Shown: positions 1 through 7,704, numbered from the stretch's first letter. The stretch: DNA of 64,000 nt from Georgenia sp. EYE_87 (GCF_023148685.1 NZ_JAHXNL010000008.1:124001-188000), one strand, 5' to 3'. The notes: generated by a model from the letters alone, not told the origin. Translations and numbers: made by a program.

Positions 1-54
1 GTGCTCGTCGGGTCGGTCCCCGTCGAACGGCTCCAGGCCGTCGCCGGGTCGTGA
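1..54 (+). CDS. C-terminal end of an upstream gene (partial)
   Basis: The first 17 codons are open in frame 1 and end at TGA (52-54). The tail reads LVGSVPVERLQAVAGS. Its stop overlaps the GTG start of the next gene (GTGA), so the two are probably one operon with translational coupling. Genes before ABC-2 exporters in actinobacteria are often LolA/MucB-like lipoproteins with a similar tail, but 17 residues cannot identify a family. Function is therefore left open. Confidence 0.45.
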   Translation: MLVGSVPVERLQAVAGS

Positions 55-1093
55 CCGCCGCGACGACGGCGGACCCCGCCGGTCCGGGGCCCGCGGTCGA
101 GCTCGCCGTCGAGACCCACGGCCTGACCAAGCGGTTCGGGCGTCAGAAGGCCGTCGACGGCGTCGACCTGGCCGTCCCGGTGGGCTCCGTCTTCGGCTTT
201 CTCGGGCCCAACGGGTCCGGGAAGACCACGACGATCCGGGTGCTGCTCGGGCTGGCGTCGGCGACCGCCGGGCAGGTCCGCGTGCTGGGTCGCGAGATGC
301 CCCGCCACGGCCGGGAGGTCCTGCCCCGCGTGGGCGCCCTGGTCGAGGGGCCGGCGTTCTACCCGTACCTCTCCGGCGAGGCGAACCTCCACCGGCTGGA
401 CACCGCCAACCGCTACGCGCCGGCGGCGACCCGAGCGGCGCGGGTGGGGGCCGCGCTCGAGCGTGTCGGGCTGAGCCACGCCGCGCACAAGAAGGTGCGC
501 GCGTACTCGCTGGGCATGAAGCAGCGCCTGGGCATCGCGAACGCGCTGCTCACCCCGCGCGAGCTCCTTGTGCTCGACGAACCCACCAACGGCCTCGACC
601 CGCAGGGCACCCGCGAGGTGCGCTCGCTCGTGCGCTCGCTCGCCGCGGGCGGCACCACCGTCTTCGTCTCCAGTCATCTGCTCGCCGAGGTCGAGCAGAT
701 GTGACGCACGCGGCGGTGATGAGCGTCGGCCGGCTGGTCGCCCACGGCAGCCTGGCGGAGCTGCGCCGCGCCGGCCGCGCCCACGTCCGGGTGCTCACCC
801 CGGACCCCGCGGCAGCCCGCCGCGAGCTCGTCCGCCTCGGCATGACCCCAGACGAGAGCTGGTCCGTGACGCCCGGCTCCGACGGCGGGCGGGACTCCGG
901 CGGCGGACCGGACGTCGAGGGCGTGACGAGCGCCGTCGTCGCCCTCATGCCCGACGGCGCGCCCGCGCCCGAGGCGATCGCCGCGGCACTGGTGGGGGCG
1001 GGGGTGCGGCTGCGCGGGTTCGCCGTCGAGCAGGCCAGCCTGGAGGACCGTTTCGTCGCGCTCACCGGGGAGGGGTTCGACGTTGCCCAGTGA
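51..1093 (+). pseudogene. ABC-2 type exporter ATP-binding subunit, frameshifted
   Basis: This is the ATPase of an ABC exporter that would power the permease encoded next. The first frame (51-704, 217 aa) has Walker A GPNGSGKTT (52-60), a signature variant SLGMKQR (about 153-159), Walker B LLVLDEP (172-178) and the H-loop SSH (His209). It stops at TGA 702-704, just before the usual C-terminal regulatory part. That part continues at once in the next frame from GTG 701 (THAAVMSVGRLVAHG) to 1093. One extra base after position 702 would restore EQMCTHAAVM, so a one-base deletion or a sequencing error is the simplest reading. The ATGTGA overlap could also let ribosomes restart and make two polypeptides. 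The start GTG at 51 overlaps the upstream stop. Confidence 0.8.
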
Positions 1094-2012
1094 CCAGGCT
1101 CCGCCGACGACGCACGAGCCCGCCCCGCCCGCCTCCGCCGCCGACGCCGGCACGCCCCCCTCCCCCGACCGCGGCGCGACAGCCGCCCGGCCGTCGGCGG
1201 GCTGGGCGCTGCTCGGCTCGGAGCTGGCCGTGCTCTTCCGGCGCCGCCGCACCTGGGCGATGCTCCTGGCGCTGGCGGCGATCCCGGTGATCATCGCGGT
1301 GGCCGTCCGGCTGTCCTCCAGCCCGCCCGGTCCGGGTGAGGGACCGCCGTTCCTGGACCGTGTCACCCAGAACGGGCTGTTCGTCTCCGTCACCGCCCTG
1401 GTGGTCACCGTGCCGCTGTTCCTGCCGCTGACCGTCGCCGTCGTCGCGGGCGACACCATCGCCGGCGAGGCCGGCCACGGGACGTTGCGGTACCTGCTCG
1501 TCGCGCCGGCCGGCCGGCTGCGGCTGCTGCTGGTGAAGTACGCGGGCGCCGCGGCCTTCTGCGTGGCAGCGACGCTGATCGTGGTGCTGACCGGCGCGGC
1601 GATCGGCGCCGCCCTCTTCCCCGTGGGGCCGGTCCCGCTGCTCTCCGGCGACACGATCGGCGTCGGGGAGTCCGTGGTGCGCTCCCTGCTGGTCGCCGGC
1701 TACGTGAGCGTCTCCCTGCTCGGCCTCTCCGCGCTCGGGCTGTTCGTCTCGACGCTCACCGACGTACCCGTGGGCGCCATGGCGACGACCGCGGTGCTCA
1801 GCATCGTGGCGCAGGTCCTCGGCTCCCTCGACCAGCTCGCGTGGCTGCACCCGTGGCTGTTCACGAACCACTGGCTCGGGTTCGCCGACCTCCTCCGCGA
1901 ACCCGTGGTGTGGACGTCGTTCGCGGACAACGCCCTGCTGCAGGCCGGGTACATCGCGATGTTCGGAGCGCTGGCCTACGGCCGGTTCGCCACCAAGGAC
2001 GTGCTCTCCTGA
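1083..2012 (+). CDS. ABC-2 type transporter permease
   Basis: Membrane subunit of the exporter whose ATPase lies just upstream. The 309-aa product has a Pro/Ala-rich cytoplasmic N-terminus of about 45 residues. About six hydrophobic helices follow, the first around residues 57-76 (LALAAIPVIIAVAVRL) and the last near the C-terminus. The segment DTIAGEAGHGTLRYLL is typical of ABC-2 permeases of the NatB/YhaP type. The only in-frame start that keeps the first helix is TTG 1083, which overlaps the preceding frame by 11 nt and suggests translational coupling. The substrate cannot be told from sequence; peptides, drugs or sodium have been proposed for relatives. Confidence 0.85.
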   Translation: MPSDQAPPTTHEPAPPASAADAGTPPSPDRGATAARPSAGWALLGSELAVLFRRRRTWAMLLALAAIPVIIAVAVRLSSSPPGPGEGPPFLDRVTQNGLFVSVTALVVTVPLFLPLTVAVVAGDTIAGEAGHGTLRYLLVAPAGRLRLLLVKYAGAAAFCVAATLIVVLTGAAIGAALFPVGPVPLLSGDTIGVGESVVRSLLVAGYVSVSLLGLSALGLFVSTLTDVPVGAMATTAVLSIVAQVLGSLDQLAWLHPWLFTNHWLGFADLLREPVVWTSFADNALLQAGYIAMFGALAYGRFATKDVLS

Positions 2013-2082
2013 GCCCACGCCCGCCGCTGCGCGGCTCCTGAGCCTGCCGCACCACCGAGCGTCCTGTCGGAGCGCTGGACCA

Positions 2083-2142
2083 GATCGGCTCACCGCGGAG
2101 GCGATCGGCTGACCGTGGAGACGATCAGCTCGCCGCGGGGGC
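2083..2142. repeat. 20-bp tandem repeat, 3 copies
   Basis: Units begin at 2083, 2103 and 2123 with GATCGGCT, GATCGGCT and GATCAGCT, each followed by a similar CACCGCGGAG-like half. The third copy runs into the 3' end of the convergent carD gene and supplies its stop codon. No function is evident. Confidence 0.6.
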
Positions 2143-2646
2143 TGCTTCCAGACGCGGCGACACCCCGTGCAGGATCGCCTCCTCGAGCGCGCTCTCGGCC
2201 TCCTCCTCGGTGAGGTGGAGTGCCAGCGCGAGCTCGGTGACGACCGGCTGCCGGGCGTGCTTGAGCAGGTCCTTCTCGCCCCAGGACACGCCCTTCTCCG
2301 CCTGGCGGCGGGTGAGGTCCCGGACGACCTTGGCGGTGGAGAGGAGGTCACCGGTGCGCAGGTGGTCCACGTTGTCCTTGAAGCGACGCGACCAGCCGGT
2401 CTCCTCGTGCCCGGTGGGCGCGCGCAGGACGTCGAGCAGTCTCTGGAGCCCCTCGGCGTCGAGCACCTGGCGCAGCCCGACCTCCTCGGCGTTGGCGACC
2501 GGGACGCAGATGTTCATCTCCTTGGCGTGGACCGCGAGGTCGATGTACCGGGTCTCGACACCCCTGATCGTCCGTGTGGTCGTCCCAGCGACCGTGCACG
2601 GTCCGTGGTGAGGGTGGACGACGATCTGGCCTTCGGAGAAGTTCAT
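2125..2646 (-). CDS. carD: CarD/CdnL family transcription regulator
   Basis: CarD-type proteins bind the RNA polymerase beta subunit through an N-terminal Tudor-like domain and stabilise open promoter complexes, mainly at rRNA and housekeeping promoters. The 173-aa product begins with the family signature FSEGQIVVHPHHGPCTV (3-19). It continues with a beta-rich RNAP-interaction domain and, from about residue 75, the helical DNA-binding domain (WSRRFKDNVDHLRTGDL, LLKHARQPVVTELALAL). Length is usual for the family (about 160-170 aa). ATG at 2646 gives the canonical N-terminus. It faces the ABC operon. An 843-bp non-coding region lies upstream, so a long leader or distant promoter is possible. 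It may be the main CarD or a paralogue. Confidence 0.9.
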   Translation of the reverse strand: MNFSEGQIVVHPHHGPCTVAGTTTRTIRGVETRYIDLAVHAKEMNICVPVANAEEVGLRQVLDAEGLQRLLDVLRAPTGHEETGWSRRFKDNVDHLRTGDLLSTAKVVRDLTRRQAEKGVSWGEKDLLKHARQPVVTELALALHLTEEEAESALEEAILHGVSPRLEAAPAAS

Positions 2647-2973
2647 GCTCTACGACCTTCGTGTGCGCGTGGTCGCCGCACCCGGTCACGAGCCGGGCAA
2701 CCACCCGGGCAGGCGACCGTCCCACCACCTCGTGCCTCGACCGGGGGCGAGACACCGGGGCGCACGGTGGGAACGCAGGAGCAGACGCCCCAGGGATGGG
2801 AGACGCCCGACCCCCGCGAGCCGGCACAACCTATTTTCCCAGATACGCGCGCCATGTCTTGGGTATGAGTTCCGTCACAGCTCAAACTCGCTCCGCTCAG
2901 GACAACCTCTCTGCGGCGCCGTGTCCGCAGCCGGACCAACCGGTCGACCCGACCGACCGACCCGCCACCCGCA

Positions 2974-3009
2974 CCGGCCGGCCCGCCGGCCGGCCCACCG
3001 GCCGGCCCG
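2974..3009. repeat. 12-bp CCGGCCGGCCCG tandem repeat, 3 copies
   Basis: Copies start at 2974, 2986 and 2998; the middle copy ends CCCA instead of CCCG. Each contains the palindrome CCGGCCGG, so the tract can fold into alternative hairpins. It lies in the non-coding region upstream of carD. Confidence 0.65.
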
Positions 3010-3117
3010 GCCGACCGCCACCCTGAACCGCCCCGGGCTGGCCGAGAAGTGTCTCTCTCGGGCGTTACCCGCGACGCCCGACCGGCGCGAGAGGGAGTCC
3101 CACCGATCCCGCCCTGC

Positions 3118-3320
3118 ACGGACCCGCGCCACGACCGCGAGCTGCGCCAGCACAACGCGCACCGTTCCCGTCCCACGCGCACCCGCGCGTCGACCGCGAG
3201 CCGCGCCAGCACAACGCGCACCGTTCCCGTCCCACGCGCACCCGCGCGTCGACCGCGAGCCGCGCCAGCACAACGCGCACCGTTCCCGTCCCGCACGCAG
3301 CCGCGCGTCTGCCGCGAGCC
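3118..3320. repeat. 59-bp tandem repeat, about 3.4 copies
   Basis: The anchor CGACCGCGAG recurs at 3132, 3191 and 3250, with a diverged copy (CTGCCGCGAG) at 3309, exactly 59 bp apart each time. Within a unit the segment GCGCCAGCACAACGCGCACC is nearly invariant. Copies 2 and 3 are almost identical, while the outer ones decay. Since 59 is not a multiple of three the frame rotates from copy to copy, which argues against coding. There are no unique spacers, so it is not CRISPR. Confidence 0.75.
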
Positions 3321-3423
3321 GCGCGAACGCTGCACGCCCCTATCCCGCACGTCGAGATCCCGCCGAAAAAGACATGTCCGCGGCACGGTCCGTGCGCGGG
3401 ACCGACGATGTGCCAGACACCTG

Positions 3424-3471
3424 TTGACAGGGCCGACCGGTCGGCGCATGCTTAATCAACCACTCAGTTGA
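3424..3471 (+). promoter_or_regulatory. Promoter and candidate ArsR operator
   Basis: TTGACA (3424-3429) is followed after 17 nt by CATGCT (3447-3452), a plausible -35/-10 pair. Immediately downstream is the inverted repeat TCAAC-N6-GTTGA (3456-3460 and 3467-3471), placed across the expected transcription start. Autoregulated ArsR/SRPBCC cassettes typically carry such a CAAC..GTTG operator. Binding by the adjacent ArsR protein is an inference. Confidence 0.55.
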
Positions 3472-3489
3472 ACAACAAGGACGTTGACT

Positions 3490-3825
3490 ATGGCGCCGGA
3501 CGACGACGCGCTCCTCGACCGGGCCTTCATGGCCCTGGCCGATCCGGTGCGCCGTCGCATCGTCGCCCGGCTCAGCCGGGGGCCCGCCACCGTCAACGAG
3601 CTTGCCGAGCCCTTCGAGATCACCAAGCAGGCGATCTCGAGGCACATCCAGGTGCTCGAGCACGCCGGGCTCGTCACGCGCAGCCGCGACGCCCAGCGCC
3701 GTCCCGTGCACCTCAACCCCGCCCGGCTCGAGGCCCTCACCGCCTGGATCGACCGCTACCGGCTGGTCAAGGAGGCGCAGTTCCGCGGCCTCGACGCCGT
3801 GCTGGAGGAACGCCGCAGCACCTAA
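3490..3825 (+). CDS. ArsR/SmtB-type winged-helix repressor
   Basis: A 111-aa dimeric winged-helix regulator. The fold is visible as ALADPVRRRIVARLSRGPATVNELAEPF, followed by the recognition helix ITKQAISRHIQVLEHAGLV and the wing region TRSRDAQRRPVHL. It has no cysteine and no metal-binding motif, so it is not a metal sensor. It belongs to the ArsR branch paired with AHSA1/SRPBCC proteins, which the next gene encodes. ATG 3490 is preferred because AAGGA (3477-3481) lies 8 nt upstream; TTG 3484 would sit almost on the ribosome site. It probably represses its own three-gene cassette through the inverted repeat at 3456-3471. Confidence 0.9.
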   Translation: MAPDDDALLDRAFMALADPVRRRIVARLSRGPATVNELAEPFEITKQAISRHIQVLEHAGLVTRSRDAQRRPVHLNPARLEALTAWIDRYRLVKEAQFRGLDAVLEERRST

Positions 3826-3858
3826 CCCCAGGCAGCACCGACATCACAGGAGTCAGCC

Positions 3859-4353
3859 GTGAACAAGGCACTGGGCAACGCCCTGCACATCACCCTCCCC
3901 GAGGGGCTTCCGTTCATCGACTACGAGCGGGAGTTCGACTTCCCCGTCGCGGACGTCTTCCGCGCCCACGCCGAACCTGACCTCATCGTCCAGTGGCTCG
4001 GCCCGCGCGGCATGAAGATGGAGATCGACCACTACGACTTCCGTACCGGTGGCACCTACCGTTACCTCCACACCGGGCCCGACGGCGTGCCGTACGCCTT
4101 CTCCGGCGTGTTCCACACGGTGCGGGAGAACGAGTTCGCGATCCAGACCTTCGAGTTCGGCGGTTACCCCGACGTCGTGAGCATCGAGTTCATGACATTC
4201 ACCGACCTCGGCGGCGGCCGGTGCAAGATCTCCGGCCACTCGGTCTACCCGAGCATGGAGGCGCGGGACGGCATGGCGTCCTCCGGCATGGAGCAGGGCA
4301 TGGGCGAGGGGTACGAGCGGCTCGAGGAGCTGCTCGACAAGGAAAAGTCCTGA
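3859..4353 (+). CDS. AHSA1-type SRPBCC domain protein
   Basis: A 164-aa START/Bet v1-like fold protein with a hydrophobic ligand cavity. The motif YEREFDFPVADVFRAHAEPDLIVQWLGPRGMKMEIDHYDFRTGG contains the PxLxxxW-type core of the AHSA1 (Aha1-like) group. The C-terminal helix is MEQGMGEGYERLEELLDKE. It starts at GTG 3859 behind CAGGAG (3847-3852). It lies 33 nt after the ArsR gene in the usual actinobacterial ArsR-SRPBCC pair. The biological ligand is unknown; relatives bind small hydrophobic molecules or act as conditional stress proteins. Confidence 0.88.
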   Translation: MNKALGNALHITLPEGLPFIDYEREFDFPVADVFRAHAEPDLIVQWLGPRGMKMEIDHYDFRTGGTYRYLHTGPDGVPYAFSGVFHTVRENEFAIQTFEFGGYPDVVSIEFMTFTDLGGGRCKISGHSVYPSMEARDGMASSGMEQGMGEGYERLEELLDKEKS

Positions 4354-4370
4354 CGACGAGCCACGCCTAA

Positions 4371-4406
4371 CGCGGACGCCGTCGCACCGTGACGACGGCG
4401 TCCGCG
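4371..4406 (+). terminator. Stem-loop after the SRPBCC gene
   Basis: A perfect 14-bp stem, CGCGGACGCCGTCG (4371-4384) with its complement at 4393-4406, closes an 8-nt loop. No T-run follows, so it is either a weak or Rho-assisted terminator, or an mRNA-processing/stability element that lowers expression of the next gene. Confidence 0.6.
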
Positions 4407-4427
4407 TCATGAGCCCCAGGAGAAGTG

Positions 4428-5027
4428 ATGAGCACAGTGGTCATGCACAACGTCGTCTCGGTGGACGGTTTCATCGCCGACGCGAACGACGACGTCGGTC
4501 CGCTCTTCGAGTGGTACTTCAACGGCGACGTCCCCCTGGTCGCGGGCGAGATGGAGGACCCGGCACCGGGCGGCATGCGGATCTCCCAGGTCTCCCACGA
4601 CTACATCAGACCGACGTGGGACGCCATCGGGTCGATGGTGATCGGGCGTCACCTGTTCGACATGACCAACGGCTGGGAGGGCAGGCCGCCGACGGGCGAG
4701 CACGTGGTCGTCGTGTCCCACCGCCCCGCGCCGGACGGGTGGCACCCCGAGGCGTCCTACTTCTTCGTCGACGACGTGGCGCGGGCGATCGCGAAGGCGA
4801 AGGAGCTCGCCGGCGAGCGCACCGTCGCCGTCGCGGCGGGCGACGTCGGCGGGCAGGCGTTCGCGCTGGGGCTGATCGACGAGGTGGCGATGGACGTCGC
4901 GCCAGTGGTCCTCGGGTCGGGCAAACGCTACTTCGGGTCGGTCGACACCCAGCATCTGCTCGAGGACCCGCACGTCGTCGTCCAGGGTGACCGGGTGCTG
5001 CACCTGCGGTACCGGGTCCGCCGGTAG
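4428..5027 (+). CDS. Dihydrofolate reductase family protein (RibD C-terminal fold)
   Basis: A 199-aa protein of the DHFR/RibD-C superfamily, which normally binds NADPH. Family marks are MHNVVSVDGFIADANDDV near the start, GSMVIGRHLFDMTNGW mid-chain, and DEVAMDVAPVVLGSGKRYFG near the end. ATG 4428 lies 5 nt after AGGAG (4418-4422); GTG 4425 is a worse choice. It is the third member of the ArsR cassette, separated from the SRPBCC gene by the hairpin at 4371-4406. The true substrate is unknown; such proteins are rarely genuine dihydrofolate reductases. Confidence 0.88.
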   Translation: MSTVVMHNVVSVDGFIADANDDVGPLFEWYFNGDVPLVAGEMEDPAPGGMRISQVSHDYIRPTWDAIGSMVIGRHLFDMTNGWEGRPPTGEHVVVVSHRPAPDGWHPEASYFFVDDVARAIAKAKELAGERTVAVAAGDVGGQAFALGLIDEVAMDVAPVVLGSGKRYFGSVDTQHLLEDPHVVVQGDRVLHLRYRVRR

Positions 5028-5049
5028 CGAACCAGGCGCCGCCGGGTGC

Positions 5050-5556
5050 TCAGCTCGGCCGGATCTCGACGTCGTGCTCCCCCGTCGCGTCCTCCACGTC
5101 GTGCCGGGCACGTTCGAGCAAGCGATCGGCGAGGTGCCGCAGCGCACGGGCGACGGCGATCTCGTCGCCGATGCGCGGCGAGGCGGGGTCACGCGGGCTG
5201 CGATGCGCCGTCCCGCTCGCGTCCGCCCGTTCCGCCGGCCCGCTGAGCAGCACGGCCTGCGCCGTCGTGTCGTCCTCCTGCTCGAGGAGCGTCACCCGGA
5301 TCTGCCACTCCTGCACGGTCTTCGGCGTCTGGACGGCCCCGGAATCGGGTGCGCCCTCCGGCTGCCCGTCGGCCTCCTTGGGCTGCACCACGGCGTCCGG
5401 CCCCGGGAACAGCGTCGCCTCGTGCCCGTCGCTCCACCTGACGACGTACGGCGGCGCCCCGTCCGCGCCGCGCACCTCGATGATCTCCCCGTCCCGCACG
5501 GGGTGGCCGACCTGCTCACCGGCCAGGACGATGCGGTCTCCTCGTCGAGCCCTCAT
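5050..5556 (-). CDS. DUF1918-DUF1876 fusion protein
   Basis: The 168-aa product joins two small domains that are usually separate. Residues 1-58 (RARRGDRIVLAGEQVG...VVRWSDGHEATLFPGPDA) match the SH3-like DUF1918 fold. Residues about 78-160 (VQEWQIRVTLLEQEDDTTAQAVL...DPASPRIGDEIAVARALRHLADRLLERARHDVE) match DUF1876, a dsRBD-like domain seen in actinobacteria. A Pro/Ala-rich linker of about 20 residues lies between them. AAAGGAG precedes ATG 5556. Neither domain has a defined biochemical role that I know of. Small DUF1918/DUF1876 proteins are often stress-associated. Confidence 0.85.
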   Translation of the reverse strand: MRARRGDRIVLAGEQVGHPVRDGEIIEVRGADGAPPYVVRWSDGHEATLFPGPDAVVQPKEADGQPEGAPDSGAVQTPKTVQEWQIRVTLLEQEDDTTAQAVLLSGPAERADASGTAHRSPRDPASPRIGDEIAVARALRHLADRLLERARHDVEDATGEHDVEIRPS

Positions 5557-5775
5557 GACGCGCTCCTTTGTGCGTGCCTACCCGTAGGTCCACTGTCCCT
5601 CCCACCGCGCCCGAGCGGAAGAGGCCGTTCGGCCCGACTCCGCTCAAGACTCGGGAGGCCGCCCGCGGTGGTCCCGCTCCGGGACACGGTCCCGAGCCAC
5701 GTTCCGGATGCGAGCACCGGCGCCCGGGTCCAACCTGACGTCGAGGCCCTGGTCCCGCACCCTGTGGAGGTCACG

Positions 5776-6192
5776 ATGCCCAAGACGAACAAGGACGGCT
5801 CCGCGAAGAAGAGCGAGCTGCCCAGCACCCTGAGGAAGTCCCCGGCGAAGGCCCAGCGCACCTTCGCCAAGGCCCACGACTCGGCCGCCGAGTCCTACGG
5901 CGAGGGTGAGCGCGCCAACCGGACCGCTTATGCCGCGCTCAAGCACTCCTACGAGAGGGTGGGCGACCACTGGGAGGCCAAGGACGAGAAGGGACCGTCG
6001 GACAAGAAGGCCGAGGGCACCCGCGGCTCACCCGGGCAGACGGCCGGCGGCGTCGACGCGAACGCCTCGAAGGCGCACCTGTACGACGTCGCCAAGCGGC
6101 TCGACGTCCCGGGCCGGTCCAGGATGAGCAAGGACGAGCTGGTCGACGCGATCCAGAAGGCCAACGATCGCGAGACGCGCCGGAACCGCTGA
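5776..6192 (+). CDS. ChaB-like protein with C-terminal Rho N-domain (SAP-like)
   Basis: A 138-aa, very charged soluble protein. Residues about 14-70 (LPSTLRKSPAKAQRTFAKAHDSAAESYGEGERANRTAYAALKHSYERVGDHW) match the ChaB fold. After a Lys/Gly-rich linker the C-terminus (about 100-130, KAHLYDVAKRLDVPGRSRMSKDELVDAIQ) matches the short helical Rho-termination-factor N-terminal domain, a nucleic-acid-binding module. ATG 5776 has GGAGG 5 nt upstream; longer in-frame extensions have no coding character. ChaB was named for cation transport regulation in E. coli, but these actinobacterial fusions probably bind DNA or RNA. Confidence 0.85.
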   Translation: MPKTNKDGSAKKSELPSTLRKSPAKAQRTFAKAHDSAAESYGEGERANRTAYAALKHSYERVGDHWEAKDEKGPSDKKAEGTRGSPGQTAGGVDANASKAHLYDVAKRLDVPGRSRMSKDELVDAIQKANDRETRRNR

Positions 6193-6231
6193 CGACCCGC
6201 GCACACCGGCCGACGGCGCACCTGGCGCGGG

Positions 6232-6942
6232 TCAGAGCACCCGCTCGACCAGGTCCATCAGCGTCCCGCCGACGAACGGCACGAGCGTGACGCTGAGCAG
6301 GAAGGCCCAGCCGCCGGTGAGGCGGCGAGGCCCGGCTGCTGCGGGCGCGCGGCGCCAGAGGGGCACGGGTTCGAGCACGACGAACGCGAGCCAGAGCAGG
6401 GGCGCAGCACCGGCGAGCCAGAACCAGGCCCACTTCGTGGCCAGGCGGGGCTGCGGCCCGAGGACGAGCCACCCGAGGGCTGCCACCAGGGCGAACCCGC
6501 CGAGGTGCCAGGTGGTGCCCGCCTGGATGAAGTCGAGGCGGACGCTGACGTCGACGGGCGCGGGCGACCGCTCGGCCGCGTCGAGGATCAACCGGCCCTC
6601 GTCGACCGACGCCGGGCCGCCGTCGTCGGAGATCTCGTAGCTGGCCCGGCCCGGCAGACCGTCACCGGTCCACTCCACCGGCCAGGTGCCGAACGCCTCC
6701 ACCCCGGGCGCGGGCCGCGCGATGGTCACGGTCTCCACGTCCCCGGCCCGGAGCCCGTCGAGGAGGTCCTGCAGCGGGCGCTCGACCGGTTCCGCCAGCA
6801 TCTGCGCGAGAGCGAGGACGAGCCCGACGGCGAGGATGACACGCAGCACCAGCGTCGGGCGGCCCGACGGCGGCACCAGCGGCTCGGGCAGCGCGACGGC
6901 CTCCCCCGGGCCGGTCGGCACCCCCGGAGACAGCTGCGTCAT
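6232..6942 (-). CDS. Membrane protein of unknown function
   Basis: A 236-aa protein with a short N-terminal tail and one hydrophobic helix at about 29-48. An extracytoplasmic domain of about 95 residues follows (DDGGPASVDEGRLILDAAERSP). Three more helices lie near 147-162, 169-192 and 212-231, which predicts both termini inside. I do not recognise the family. It is read away from the SPFH gene, with the strong hairpin at 6987-7017 between them, so it is probably transcribed separately. Confidence 0.75.
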   Translation of the reverse strand: MTQLSPGVPTGPGEAVALPEPLVPPSGRPTLVLRVILAVGLVLALAQMLAEPVERPLQDLLDGLRAGDVETVTIARPAPGVEAFGTWPVEWTGDGLPGRASYEISDDGGPASVDEGRLILDAAERSPAPVDVSVRLDFIQAGTTWHLGGFALVAALGWLVLGPQPRLATKWAWFWLAGAAPLLWLAFVVLEPVPLWRRAPAAAGPRRLTGGWAFLLSVTLVPFVGGTLMDLVERVL

Positions 6943-6986
6943 GGCCGGACCTTACCGATGGCGTGCCCTCCCCGGGAGACGAACTG

Positions 6987-7017
6987 GTGCCCCGGCCGGG
7001 AAACCCGGCCGGGGCAC
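6987..7017 (-). terminator. Strong hairpin downstream of the SPFH gene
   Basis: A perfect 14-bp stem, GTGCCCCGGCCGGG (6987-7000) and its complement (7004-7017), closes an AAA loop. A further partial copy (CCGGCCGGGGCACC) follows at about 7019-7032. There is no T-run. It sits between two minus-strand genes and most likely ends transcription of the SPFH gene. Confidence 0.65.
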
Positions 7018-7035
7018 CCGGCCGGGGCACCCGCC

Positions 7036-7704
7036 TCAGCGTTCGGCCTCCGTCCCGCCGACCCGCAGGACCACCTGGGTGCCGGGCGGCGCGGACTGCA
7101 CCAGACGCAGCTGCGCGAGCGCCGGGTGCGCGTCGAGCAGCCTGGCGCCGTTCGCCATCGACCGCAGGGCCGCCGTCTCGGCCCGCGCCTGCTCGAGGAC
7201 GGCCTGGCCGCGCTGGCGCGCGGTGGCCAGCTCCGCCGCCGCGGCCCGCAGCTCGGCGGGCAGGATGACGTCCTTGACGACGACCTCCGCGACGGCCACG
7301 CCGACGGTCCGCGCGACGGCGTCCGTCGCGGCCGTCACGTCGGCACCCGGCAGGACCGCACGACGACGGACGATGTCGTCGACGGCGAGCCCACCGAGCA
7401 CCTCGCGCAGCGCCACCTGAGCGGCGAGGTACGTGTGCCCGACGGGGTCGACGGCGTGCTCGACGAACATCACGGCGTCGGCGACCGACCAGCGCACGAC
7501 GGCGCCCACCTTGACCGTGACGCCGTCCGCGGTGGGCACCTCCTGGGGCGCCAGGGCGAGGAGCTGGTCGCGGAGGTCGACGAGGACGTGCCGCGCGCCC
7601 CAGACGCGCGGGTGCCGGCCGCTCCCGAGCACGACGTCGAGACGGCCGTGGCGGTACCGCAGCGCGCAGTGGCGCGCGGGCACCGTGACGGTGAACAGCG
7701 ACAT
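7036..7704 (-). CDS. SPFH/Band-7 (slipin-like) family protein
   Basis: A 222-aa protein whose central part follows the slipin/stomatin pattern: RHGRLDVVLGSGRHPRVW, DLRDQLLALAPQEVPTADGVTVKVGAVVRWSV, and VAVAEVVVKDVILPAELRAAAAELATARQRGQAVLEQARAE. The last part should form the coiled-coil flotillin-like stalk. Unlike typical slipins it has no N-terminal membrane helix and is short, so it may be soluble or attach peripherally. ATG 7704 is preceded by GAAGGAGGGGAA; upstream in-frame extensions are Arg/Pro-rich and not convincing. Relatives organise membrane microdomains and support proteases. The partner here is unknown. Confidence 0.8.
   Translation of the reverse strand: MSLFTVTVPARHCALRYRHGRLDVVLGSGRHPRVWGARHVLVDLRDQLLALAPQEVPTADGVTVKVGAVVRWSVADAVMFVEHAVDPVGHTYLAAQVALREVLGGLAVDDIVRRRAVLPGADVTAATDAVARTVGVAVAEVVVKDVILPAELRAAAAELATARQRGQAVLEQARAETAALRSMANGARLLDAHPALAQLRLVQSAPPGTQVVLRVGGTEAER

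Larger units (their letters stand above)
2647..3489. other. 843-bp non-coding region between carD and the ArsR gene
   Basis: I see no credible gene on either strand; the long open frames here are low-complexity Arg/Ala-rich readings of repeats. From carD outward it holds a less GC-rich patch (about 2828-2880), where a minus-strand TAGGTT could be the carD -10. Next come a 12-bp CCGGCCGGCCCG repeat (2974-3009), a 59-bp tandem repeat (about 3118-3320), and finally the promoter and operator of the ArsR gene (3424-3471). Confidence 0.6.

Noticed and set aside
3118-3320. CRISPR array
   Set aside because: The 59-bp units are contiguous with no variable spacers, and no cas genes are present.
2647-3449. 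Arg/Cys-rich proteins encoded in the carD-arsR region
   Set aside because: They are readings of the 59-bp repeat, whose frame rotates. There is no start with a ribosome site and no codon bias.
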